A DNA stretch of 64,000 nt, from the NCBI GenBank assembly GCA_046328575.1, contig JAXLWI010000018.1:3132-67131 (forward strand), in the 5' to 3' direction. The translations under genes were made by a program, and so were the position numbers. Shown piece after piece: positions 42,837-51,601 of this stretch. The DNA comes from JAGOBP01 sp046328575. GTDB lineage: Bacteria; Chloroflexota; Anaerolineae; Fen-1058. The notes beneath the pieces are model-generated. The model saw only the letters and a program-made list of their open reading frames with translations, was not told the origin of the DNA and ran no database searches. Positions within the stretch are counted from its first letter, which is position 1; each line of letters starts with the position of its first letter.

Positions 42837-44613
42837 ATGACCACTCACCATCAATTTGATGCGCTCGTCGTAAGCGCGGGCGGGTGGCGCGGGCTTGATG
42901 GCCGCGCTGCACGCCTCAAAGACCGTCAAGAACACCGCCGCCGTTCTCAGCAGTTTATCCTACGCGCAGCCACACCGGCATTGGCGCAAGGCGCGGCGTC
43001 ACGCCGCTGGGCAACATGGAAGAGGATAACTGGAATGGTACATTGCATGACACCGTAAAGGGCGGCGACTATCTGGTTGATCAAGATGCCGCCGAAGTGC
43101 TGGCGAAAGAATCAAGCGATGCGGTGATCGAATTAGAGCACATGGGCTGCCGTTTGATCGCACGCCTGGATGGCAAGATTGAAAGCAAAGCGGCGGTTTG
43201 GCGGTCACACGCGCAACTTTGGCGAAGGTCCGGTGATGCGTTCGCAAGGCCGCTGATCGCACTGGCCACATGATTCGCAAACACTATATCAACAGTGCAT
43301 CAAGCAGAACGTGAAGTTCTTCGACGAATAAGTCGTCGATCTCATTATCGTGGAAGACAAGGTGTGCAAAGGCGCGGTGGCGATTCAGATCCTCACGGGG
43401 TGAGATCTGCCGTCTTCCATTCCAAAGCCACGCTGCTGGCGGTAGGCGGCTGGCGCGTATGGTCCGTCACGTCCAATGCGCACTCGCTGACGGGCGATAC
43501 CGTTGCCACGGTGCTGCGTCACAACCTGCCGCTGGAAGATATGGAGTTCTTCCAGTTCCACCCTGACCGGCATCTACAAGATAGCGTGTTACTATCGGAA
43601 GCATTGCGCGGCGAAGGGGTGCGGTCTTTGTCAACAGCAAAGGCGAGCGCTTTATGGAGCGTTACGCGCCGACAATGAAAGACCCGGCTTCGCGCGATGT
43701 CTGCTCGCGCTGCATTTATCTGGAAGTGCGCGAAGGGCGCGGCATCAACGGTAAGGACTACGTCTTCATTGATGCGACGCCGGAGATGAACAAATACAAG
43801 AGCGGGCCGGGCGGAAAGACGGTGACCGCCGAACATTTTGGAACACGCTACCTGCCCGATGTGTTCGAAATGGCGCGCATTTATCTCGGTGTTGAGCCGT
43901 TGAAGGAGGGCATTCCCATCCAGCCTACGGCACATTACGCGATGGGCATTCCCACCGATCTGAATACGCGCGTGCTGGCGTGCGAACGGCAGGTTTGGTG
44001 CATGGCCTGTTCGCGGCGGGCGAATGTGCGTGTGTCAGCGTTCATGGTGCGAATCGCTTGAGGACGCTCGCTGGTCGATCTGATCGTCTTCAGGCGGCGC
44101 GGCGGCAAAGCCGATGGCGGAGTTCGTCCAACAAGCCGATTATTCACCGCTGCCCAAGAATCCCGAAGCCTACACCGCTGGCTGGTCTGATCGCATTCGC
44201 AACAGCAGCGGCAAAGAAAAAGCGGCCAGATTCAGCTTGAGATGCAGAAGGTCATGATGGATCACGTCGGAGTGTTCCGTGAAGGCCCGACGATTCAACA
44301 AGCATTGGACAAGGTGCGCGAATTGCAGCAGCGTTACAAGCACATTACGATCGATGATCGTACTTCGGGGTTAACACCGATCTGCTCGAGAAGCGTGGGA
44401 ACTCGGCGCGCTGCTCGATCTGGCGGAAGTGACGGCGCTGTCGGCGGCGAATCGCACCGAAAGCCGCGGCGCGCACTGGCGTGAGGACTTTAAGCGCGAT
44501 GACGTCAACTGGATGAAGCACACTTTTGTCACGCGCAAGGCCAGCGGCGCCTGGAGATCACGTACAAGCCTGTCGTGCTCACGAAGTTCGAGCCGAAGGA
44601 ACGGAAGTACTAG
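42837..44613 (+). CDS. sdhA: succinate dehydrogenase flavoprotein subunit (frameshifted)
   Basis: Oxidises succinate with covalent FAD and passes electrons to SdhB. ATG 42837, MTTHHQFDALVV, then after indels LMAALHASKTVK, LGNMEEDNW, DYLVDQDAAEVLAKESSDAVIELEHMG, GHMIRKHYINQCIKQNVKFFDE, RGEGAVFVNSKGERFMERYAP, SRCIYLEVREGRGINGKDYVF, the substrate-site PTAHYAMGGIPTD region, and a clean C-terminal HRTESRGAHWREDF-like end (NRTESRGAHWREDFKRDD). Total 1777 nt matches ~590 residues. About ten indels occur. The catalytic blocks are all retained, which argues against a real pseudogene. Confidence 0.9.
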
Positions 44614-44621
44614 ACGGAGCG

Positions 44622-45323
44622 ATGATGATGAAAGTCCACGTGAAAATTCAACGCTTCAATCCCGATGTTGATAAAGCGCCGTATTGGGCGAGCATGACGT
44701 TGAGGCCGGGCCGACCGATCGGGTGTTAGATGTCATCAATCAAGTGAAGTGGTTTCAAGATGGCTCGTTAGCGTATCGACGTTCGTGCGCGCACGGGATT
44801 TGCGGCTCAGACGCCATGCGTATCAACGGGCGCAATCGATTGGCCTGTAAAGTGCTGGTGAAAGACGCCGGTACAAAGATCTGGTCAGCCGTTGATGGGC
44901 CTTGCCTATCGTTAAAGACCTCGTCGTTGATATGGAAGGCTTCTTCGCTGGTATCGGTCGATTAAGCCGTATCTGATCACGAACGAGCCTGAGCCGGAAC
45001 GCGAGCGACTGCAAACGGTGAAAGATCGCGAGCGGTTTGACGGCGACCAAATGTATTCTGTGTGCGGCATGTACGACGTCATGTCCGTCGTTCTGGGCGG
45101 CCAACGGTGAATACATCGGCCCGGCAACGATTGTGCAGGCGCACCGCTTCGTTTGATTCGCGCGATCACGGTGGTCAGGAACGCCTGGCGATCCTCAGCG
45201 ATGAAATGGGCGTGTGGCGCTGCCGCACGGCCTTCAACTGTGGAGGCCTGCCCGCGCGGTATCGATATCACCAAAGCGATCGCGGAAGTGAAGAAAGCGA
45301 TCGTCACGGGCAAGATCGAATAG
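44622..45323 (+). CDS. sdhB: succinate dehydrogenase iron-sulfur subunit (frameshifted)
   Basis: Begins among three consecutive ATGs (44622, 44625, 44628). KVHVKIQRFNPDVDKAPYWAS, then DRVLDVINQVKWFQDGSLAYRRSCAHGICGSDAMRINGRNRLACKVLV, whose Cys residues hold the [2Fe-2S] cluster. The second half gives PYLITNEPEPERERLQTVKDRERFD, SFWANGEYIGPATIVQAHRF and the C-terminal ACPRGIDITKAIAEVKKAIVTGK-like end carrying the last cluster Cys. The C-x-x-C-x-x-C segment near 45060 is damaged by indels. Last gene of the operon; a terminator follows at once. Confidence 0.88.
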
Positions 45324-45338
45324 CACGCCAGCGTCAAC

Positions 45339-45380
45339 AAAAATCCCACGAGCCAAACGGCCTGTGGGATTTTGATTTTT
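45339..45380 (+). terminator. sdh operon terminator
   Basis: AAAATCCCAC (45340-45349) pairs with GTGGGATTTT (45364-45373), with an inner GCC/GGC pair and a GATTTTTG tail. Confidence 0.8.
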
Positions 45381-45394
45381 GAGAACTGATTTGT

Positions 45395-45797
45395 CTAGTC
45401 GACGGCATACAATCGTTTTAGGCTCTTGTAAGTCGGTAGGCCCTGCATCGCCTGCCAGCGACCTTCACGATTAGCGACGCGCCATTCATACACGCTGGCG
45501 CCGCTTTTTCTCTTGATATTGGAAATGCGGCGGTTGACCCAGCACGCGCGTGAACGCCGTTTTTAGCCACTCGTTGTCTTTGGCCGATCGAATCAGCAGA
45601 AATTGGCGCGGCTCAAATTCCACTTCGAATTCTCCCTGGCCCCACAGGCCGCTGAGTTCATATTGCGACTCGCGCTTCTTCAGAGTCACGATGTTGTAGA
45701 AGCCATACGACCAAAAATCGTGGCGCATGTTTTCCACGGCCGAGCCGGGAGTCAATTGACGTTCGGCATAAAACCAGTGGGTAGCCAGATCGAGCAT
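45395..45797 (-). CDS. conserved hypothetical protein, ~134 residues (one frameshift)
   Basis: ATG 45797 behind GGAGGA. MLDLATHWFYAERQLTPGSAVENMRHDFWSYGFYNIVTLKKRESQYELSGLWGQGEFEVEFEP and onwards, then one indel near 45497 shifts to YEWRVANREGRWQAMQGLPTYKSLKRLYAVD. Aromatic, mixed alpha/beta, no Cys and no membrane segment. I do not recognise a family. It is convergent with sdh and divergent from rsmG. Confidence 0.6.
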
Positions 45798-45848
45798 AGT
45801 TCCTCCAGATGATGCCTGAAGCGCGATGGCGCGTTCGATGACCGGTAT

Positions 45849-45854
45849 TATACT
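45849..45854 (+). promoter_or_regulatory. -10 element (TATACT) before rsmG
   Basis: TATACT lies 28 nt before the apparent rsmG start at 45882, in the short gap divergent from the hypothetical gene. Confidence 0.4.
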
Positions 45855-45881
45855 CAGGTTCGTGGCTCTCGCCAAAACGAT

Positions 45882-46626
45882 ATGATTGGACCCCACCCTT
45901 GATTGATCTTCAACTACTAGCCGACGGCGCGCACGAACTCGGCGTCGATTTGACCTCCGACCACCCGATCGGTTTTCACGCTTGCCGATCGACCTGTCGA
46001 ATGGAACGCGCGCTTCAACCTTCACCGCGATCGTCGAACCGCGCGACATCGTGATCAAACACTTCCTCGATAGTCTCAGCGTTGACCGCAATTCCCGGCG
46101 GATGCGAAACGCGCGATCGATATCGGCGCGGGCGCGGGTTTGCCCGGTTTTCCGATCAAGATTGCGCGGCCCGAGCTGACCGTGGTGCTCGTCGAGGCCA
46201 CGCGCAAGAAGTGCGACTTCATGGAAGCGATGATCAAAGACTTGAAGTTGTACAACGTCTTTGTCGTCAACGCCCGCGCCGAAGATGTCGGCCGCGATCC
46301 CGATCACCGCGAATACTACGATGTGGCCGTGGCGCGCCGTCGCGGCGCTGCCGGTGTTGGCCGAATATTTGTTGCCGCTAGTCAAAGTGGGCGGTGTGGC
46401 TATTGCACAGAAGTCCAAAGATTTGGCTGAAGAAATCGAGCGGGCCGAAACGGCGATCTTGTTGTTGGGCGGCCTCGATGCTGAGGTGAAACCGATCCCG
46501 GTGCCAGGCCTGCCTGACGAGCGCAACCTGATCGTGATCGATAGCCTGGCGGCTACGCCAGACGAATATCCCCGGCGTGTGGGTGCGCTACCAAAAGCCC
46601 GATCGAGTGACAAGCCGAAGAGATGA
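45882..46626 (+). CDS. rsmG: 16S rRNA (guanine-N7) methyltransferase RsmG (frameshifted)
   Basis: Methylates G527 of 16S rRNA with SAM. Restoring a base in the CCCC run after ATG 45882 gives a continuous N-terminus leading to LIDLQLLADGAHELGVDLT. Later blocks are WNARFNLTAIVEPRDIVIKHFLDSLSV, AIDIGAGAGFPGFPIKIARPELTVVLVEATRKKCDFM (motif I and II), VVNARAEDVG, and after another indel DVAVARAVAALPVLAEYLLPLVKVGG. The tail from 46350 is clean. The G-x-G-x-G-F-P-G motif and N-L-T identify the family. The gene sits beside recF. Confidence 0.9.
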
Positions 46627-46672
46627 TTAGGTAGTAAGATGACGCTACTGCTAAGGTCATCTTGTCAACGTG

Positions 46673-47884
46673 TCAATCTTCTATGCGGCCCTTCACGACC
46701 TTCAGCAATTTCGCGTGGGTACGAAACTCCGCCGTAAACATCTCCGGATCGGTGCTGGTCAAAATCGATTGATGCGCGCCGTTGATCTGGTTCAATAGGA
46801 AACTGCGCCGATTCATATCCAGTTCGGCCATCACTTCATCCAGCAGCAGAATCGGCCAGTCATTGATCTTCGACCGCATCCAATGCACCTCGGCCAACTT
46901 CAAGGCCAGCACAGCGGTGCGCTGCTGTCCACGCGAGCCGAATGTGCCTAGATCGATCTCGTCGGCGATGAAGCGCAACTCGTCGCGATGCGGGCCGACT
47001 AGTGTTGTGCCGCGGGTCAATTCCTCGCTGCGCTTAGCAGTGAGTTGCTTGAGAAACGCCGCTTTCGCTTGATTCAGCGTTGCTTCCGGTGATTGCGTCG
47101 GCAGATCCAGATTGAGGCTGCGCTGATAGATGGGTGCTTGTGGTTGATCGGGACCGAACGACGGTTGATAACGCAGATGCAGGTTGTGCCGTTCGCTCGT
47201 CAGGGTGCGGTGCAAACGATCGGCCTGCGTTTCCAACTCCGCAATCGCCGCTTGCCGCCGCAGCGTGATCAACGCGCCGCTTTGCGCCAGTTGCTCGTCC
47301 CAATAAATCAACTGATCCGGATCGCCGCCCGTTTCGGCGAGCTGCTTCAATAAAGCATTACGCCGCACCAGCACATCGTTGTACAGATCGAGCGCTTCAA
47401 CGTATTCCGCGTCCACTTGCGACAGTGTGTTGTCGAGATACCGTCGGCGCGTGCCGGGGCTGCCGCTGACGATCTCCACATCGTCGGGCAAAAACATCAC
47501 GACTGCAATCTGCCCAATCAAGCCCGAACCTTTGACGATTGAGCCATTAATTTTGATCTGCTTGCGAAAGCGCCAACCATCTTCGGTGTTGGCCGGTTCC
47601 AGCATCAGCACCATTTCGATGTGCAACGCGCGATCGGCTTTGGTGACATCCGCGACGAGGCGTGCATACGGCGTGCGACTTTCCTCGGCGGCCAGCCAGT
47701 GAATCATCTGCCGATCGCTAACGGTGTGCGACGAGCGGCCTGTCGCCAGCACGTAAATCGCTTCCAGCAGACTGGTCTTGCCCTGGGCGTTGTCGCCGTG
47801 CAGCAAAATGGCCTGCGCGGGCAGATCCAGTTCGAGGCGCGCGTAAGTGCGAAAGTTGGTGAGTGAAAGGTGGCGAAGGTACAT
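46673..47884 (-). CDS. recF: DNA replication and repair protein RecF
   Basis: 403 residues from ATG 47884; the frame is open further upstream but the true N-terminus MYLRHLSLTNFRTYARLEL is standard. RecF loads RecA at gapped, SSB-coated DNA. Walker A LHGDNAQGKTSLLEAIYVLA, FLPDDVEIVSGSPGTRRRYLD, signature GSRGQQRTAVLALKLAEV, and Walker B WPILLLDEVMAELDMNRR are present. It is convergent with rsmG and divergent from the pullulanase, not in the usual dnaA-dnaN-recF order; the window's dnaA lies 41 kb away. Confidence 0.95.
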   Translation of the reverse strand: MYLRHLSLTNFRTYARLELDLPAQAILLHGDNAQGKTSLLEAIYVLATGRSSHTVSDRQMIHWLAAEESRTPYARLVADVTKADRALHIEMVLMLEPANTEDGWRFRKQIKINGSIVKGSGLIGQIAVVMFLPDDVEIVSGSPGTRRRYLDNTLSQVDAEYVEALDLYNDVLVRRNALLKQLAETGGDPDQLIYWDEQLAQSGALITLRRQAAIAELETQADRLHRTLTSERHNLHLRYQPSFGPDQPQAPIYQRSLNLDLPTQSPEATLNQAKAAFLKQLTAKRSEELTRGTTLVGPHRDELRFIADEIDLGTFGSRGQQRTAVLALKLAEVHWMRSKINDWPILLLDEVMAELDMNRRSFLLNQINGAHQSILTSTDPEMFTAEFRTHAKLLKVVKGRIED

Positions 47885-47931
47885 GATGAGTAAAGTGCGC
47901 AGATTGTAACACAGATGTGACGGCACGGCGG

Positions 47932-47937
47932 TATAAT
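47932..47937 (+). promoter_or_regulatory. -10 element (TATAAT) of the pullulanase gene
   Basis: Consensus TATAAT ends 26 nt before the pullulanase start; a GAAGGAG ribosome site follows it. Confidence 0.55.
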
Positions 47938-47963
47938 TCTGCCATCTCCTTGAAGGAGTTACT

Positions 47964-50900
47964 ATGCTGCGGCGACTAATCACCGGCTTGACCTTCATCG
48001 CCCTTGTTATGGCGCTGTTGCCGCTTGGAACACTCCAAGCCCAAACCACTTCCGCCCCGACGAAAGTCGTTGTACCCGGCACGCATCAATCGGAGTTGGG
48101 CTGTTCGGGCGACTGGCAGCCCGATTGCGACAAGTCCGCGTTGACGTACGACGCGCAATCGGATGTGTGGACGGGCGAGTTTGAGATCACGCCCGGCAAC
48201 GATCAAGACGGCAAAGGCGCACGGTATAAGGTCGCGCTGAATGGCAGTTGGAGTGAGAACTACGGCCAGAAGGCGCAGCAAGGTGGATCAGATATCCCGT
48301 TGGTCGTTAGCGCGCCGACGAAAGTGAAGTTCTACTACGATCACAAAACACACTGGATCACCGACAATTACAACATCCTCATCGTCACGGCGATCGGCAA
48401 CTTTCAGAGCAAACTCGGCTGCAAAGCCGATAACGATCCGACGTGTTTGCGAGCGTGGCTGCAAGACCCTGAAGGCGATGGTCAATACGCCTTTACCACG
48501 ACGCAACTACCGGCAGGCACCTACCAATTGAACATGGCCATCAACGAACAGACAGCTGAAATCTACGGCGAAAACGGGCAAAAAGGCGGCGCGGCGATTC
48601 CATTCACGGTTGCCAAAGACGGCGACGAAGTCTACTTTGGCTTTGACGGCGCAACTAAGACAATCACCATTAGCACAGAAGGCGCGCCGCGCGGCAGTCT
48701 GGGTACCGCGATGGCGCACTGGCTCACACGCGACACCATCGTGTGGAACGTGATCGGTTCACCCAAATACAACTATGCCTTGCACTATGATCCCTCGGGC
48801 GCGATGACGTTGGGCGCCAAGGGCATCGAAGGTGGCCAGACCATCTCGTTGACCTTCACCAGTGCCGGTCCCGGTGAAGCACTGTTGAAGAAATTCCCGC
48901 ACCTTACCGGCTATTCCACGTTGAAACTCGATGCGGCTGATGTGGCGAAAGTACCGGAGATTCTTAAAGGCCAAATCGCCGTCACGGCGCGCGATCAAAA
49001 CGGCAAATTGATCGATGCCACGTCGCTACAAATCCCGGGCGTGCTCGATGATCTCTACACGTATAACGGTCCACTCGGTGTGACGTGGGATGCCGGTAAA
49101 CCAGTCTTGCGCGTGTGGGCGCCCACGGCCCGATCGGTACGGTTACACCTCTACGACGATGCGGCTTCGACGACCGACGCCGTAATCGCGATGACGCGCG
49201 ATGATCAATCGGGGGTGTGGACGGCCGCCGGCGATGCGAGTTGGAAAGGCAAATACTATCTATATGAAGTGGACGTGTATGTTCGATCGACGAACAAGAT
49301 CGAGCAGAACTTTGTCACCGATCCGTACTCGTTCAGTTTGTCGATGAACAGCACGCGCAGTCAGATCGTCGATCTGAACGATGCGGCCCTGCAACCACCC
49401 GATTGGACACAGCTGACCAAACCGGCCCTGAACGCGCCCGAAGATGCCGTAATCTACGAGCTGTACGTGCGTGACTTCAGCATCTTTGATGAGACTGTGC
49501 CCGCAGCTGAGCGCGGCACGTTCAAAGCCTTCACCGAGTTCAACTCGAACGGGATGAAGCACTTGAAGCGGCTGGCCGAAGCAGGGTTGACACACGTGCA
49601 CCTGCTGCCCGTCTTCGACATCGCCACGATTGAAGAAGACCAAGCCAAGCGTGAAGAGCCGGACTACGCCCAACTCGCTGCATTTCCCGGCGATTCCGAT
49701 CGACAGCAAGCCGTGCTCGAACCACTGCGCGACAAGGACGGCTACAACTGGGGCTACGATCCGTATCATTACACTGTGCCCGAAGGCAGCTATGCCACTG
49801 ATCCAAACGGCTCGGCGCGCATCGTCGAGTTCCGCCAGATGGTGCAAGCGCTGAATCAAACCGGCTTGCGCGTGGTGATGGACGTGGTCTACAACCACAC
49901 CAACGCGAGCGGCCAAAGCGCGCGTTCGGTGCTGGATAAGATCGTGCCCGGCTACTATCATCGCCTTAACGCCAAGGGTGAAGTCGAAACGAGCACGTGC
50001 TGTCAGAATACCGCCACCGAGCACGCCATGATGGAAAAATTGATGATCGATTCGGTGGTGACGTGGGCGCGCGATTACAAAGTAGATGGCTTCCGCTTCG
50101 ACATCATGGGCCATCATCTTTTGAGCAACATGGTCAACGTGCGTAAGGCGTTGGACGCGCTGACGCCGGACAAAGACGGCGTCGATGGCAAGTCGATCTA
50201 CATTTACGGCGAAGGCTGGGACTTTGGCGAAATGGCGAAAAATGCGCGCGGCCTCAATGCGTCGCAACTCAACATCGGCGGTACCGGTATTGGCGTGTTC
50301 AACGATCGGTTGCGGGATGCCGCGCGCGGTGGCGGGCCGTTTGCGCCGCTACCCGAGCAGGGCTTCATTACCGGCCTGTTCGAAACGCCGAACGATTTCG
50401 AGGCGCGGTCACCTGCTGATCAAGCAGCGCGGTTGATCGAATATCACGATTGGCTGCGAGCCAGCCTTGCGGGCTTGGTGCGGGACTTCCCACTGCAAAA
50501 GGCCAACGGCGACGTGGTGCCTGCGGAGAACATCAAATACAATGGCGTGCCCACCGCATATACGCTCGATCCGCAGGAGAACATCAACTACGTTTCCGCG
50601 CACGATAACGAAACGTTGTTCGATGCGGTGCAAGCCAAAGCGCCTGTTTCAGCCACGTTAGCCGATCGCATTGCCATGAACAATCTCGGCATCGATCTAG
50701 TCATGTTAAGCCAGGGCGTGCCGTTCTTCCACGCGGGCGATGAACTGCTGCGCTCCAAGTCGCTCGATCGCAACAGTTACAACTCCGGGGACTGGTTCAA
50801 TCGGCTGGACTTCACGTATCAAAGCAACAACTGGGCAGTGGGCTTGCCGCCGCAGGGCGACAACAAAGATAAGTGGCCGCTCATTCAGCCACTGCTCGCC

Positions 50901-51512
50901 GATCAAGCCTTGAAGCCGTCAGGGCAGGACATTCAATCGGCACTGGCGCACTTTGAAACGATGTTGAAGATTAGGCAGAGTTCAAAGTTGTTCCGATTAG
51001 AAACTGCCGATCAGATCAAGCAGCATCTATCGTTCCTGAACACCGGCCCCGATCAGCAACTAGGTCTTATCGTGATGCGCTTGAGCAACACCGGCCCCGA
51101 TCGCATCGCTGATCCTTACGGAGAGATCGTGGTGTTATTCAATGCGTCGGCGAAAGAGCAAACGTTCACAGCGGCGAAGTTGAAAAACATCCCATTGGAA
51201 TTACATCCGCTGCTGGCAGACTCGATCAAACAAGCGGCGTTTGATCAAGCCACGGGGACGTTCAAGGTTCCGGCGCGCACGACCGTGGTCTATGTCGCGG
51301 CTGAACAAGCCCAACCAACACCGGCACCCACAGCGACGAACGTGCCGTCGACGAGTGTTCCGCCTACGGCTGTGCCGCCGACAGTTCAACCCGTCGCGCA
51401 ACCAACATTGACGGCAACGGAACCTTCATCTGGCGCATTGCCGGTCGTGGCAGTTGTCGGAGCGGTAATCGCGGCGATTGTTGGCTTGATCTTCATGCGA
51501 CGCCGCAAGTAA
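47964..51512 (+). CDS. pulA: cell-anchored type I pullulanase (GH13)
   Basis: 1182 residues. Debranches alpha-1,6 links in pullulan and starch outside the cell. Signal peptide, then two ~100-residue starch-binding-like repeats (residues ~30-130 and ~135-240; both carry GxHQSxLGC-like and ENYGQKxxxGG motifs). An N-terminal pullulanase/CBM48-like region follows, with KPVLRVWAPTARSVRLHLY. The GH13 barrel has DVVYNH (D640), FRFDIMGH with nucleophile D713, GEGW with acid E750 and SAHDNE with D881. The tail has a Pro/Thr/Ala linker and a C-terminal membrane helix (VVAVVGAVIAAIVGLIFM) ending RRRK, so the enzyme is held at the surface. Confidence 0.94.
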   Translation: MLRRLITGLTFIALVMALLPLGTLQAQTTSAPTKVVVPGTHQSELGCSGDWQPDCDKSALTYDAQSDVWTGEFEITPGNDQDGKGARYKVALNGSWSENYGQKAQQGGSDIPLVVSAPTKVKFYYDHKTHWITDNYNILIVTAIGNFQSKLGCKADNDPTCLRAWLQDPEGDGQYAFTTTQLPAGTYQLNMAINEQTAEIYGENGQKGGAAIPFTVAKDGDEVYFGFDGATKTITISTEGAPRGSLGTAMAHWLTRDTIVWNVIGSPKYNYALHYDPSGAMTLGAKGIEGGQTISLTFTSAGPGEALLKKFPHLTGYSTLKLDAADVAKVPEILKGQIAVTARDQNGKLIDATSLQIPGVLDDLYTYNGPLGVTWDAGKPVLRVWAPTARSVRLHLYDDAASTTDAVIAMTRDDQSGVWTAAGDASWKGKYYLYEVDVYVRSTNKIEQNFVTDPYSFSLSMNSTRSQIVDLNDAALQPPDWTQLTKPALNAPEDAVIYELYVRDFSIFDETVPAAERGTFKAFTEFNSNGMKHLKRLAEAGLTHVHLLPVFDIATIEEDQAKREEPDYAQLAAFPGDSDRQQAVLEPLRDKDGYNWGYDPYHYTVPEGSYATDPNGSARIVEFRQMVQALNQTGLRVVMDVVYNHTNASGQSARSVLDKIVPGYYHRLNAKGEVETSTCCQNTATEHAMMEKLMIDSVVTWARDYKVDGFRFDIMGHHLLSNMVNVRKALDALTPDKDGVDGKSIYIYGEGWDFGEMAKNARGLNASQLNIGGTGIGVFNDRLRDAARGGGPFAPLPEQGFITGLFETPNDFEARSPADQAARLIEYHDWLRASLAGLVRDFPLQKANGDVVPAENIKYNGVPTAYTLDPQENINYVSAHDNETLFDAVQAKAPVSATLADRIAMNNLGIDLVMLSQGVPFFHAGDELLRSKSLDRNSYNSGDWFNRLDFTYQSNNWAVGLPPQGDNKDKWPLIQPLLADQALKPSGQDIQSALAHFETMLKIRQSSKLFRLETADQIKQHLSFLNTGPDQQLGLIVMRLSNTGPDRIADPYGEIVVLFNASAKEQTFTAAKLKNIPLELHPLLADSIKQAAFDQATGTFKVPARTTVVYVAAEQAQPTPAPTATNVPSTSVPPTAVPPTVQPVAQPTLTATEPSSGALPVVAVVGAVIAAIVGLIFMRRRK

Positions 51513-51534
51513 TTGACTGGCGCAATCCAATAAC

Positions 51535-51577
51535 GCATCACGCCGCACTTGCCTCATTAGCAAGTGCGGCGTGATGT
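51535..51577. terminator. pullulanase / ABC exporter bidirectional terminator
   Basis: CATCACGCCGCACTTG (51536-51551) and its complement (51561-51576) form a perfect 16-bp stem between convergent transcripts. Confidence 0.85.
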
Positions 51578-51601
51578 CATTAGTCGCGTTTCAATCGGAC
51601 T

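Noticed and set aside
45486..46613. Open frame of 375 codons on the minus strand over rsmG
   Set aside because: It runs antisense to a recognisable (frameshifted) RsmG, and only its last third is the true small gene at 45395-45797. The rest is low-complexity Arg/Ala sequence.
49260..50267. 335-codon minus-strand frame within the pullulanase gene
   Set aside because: Antisense shadow of a well-conserved GH13 enzyme; no ribosome site or recognisable domain.
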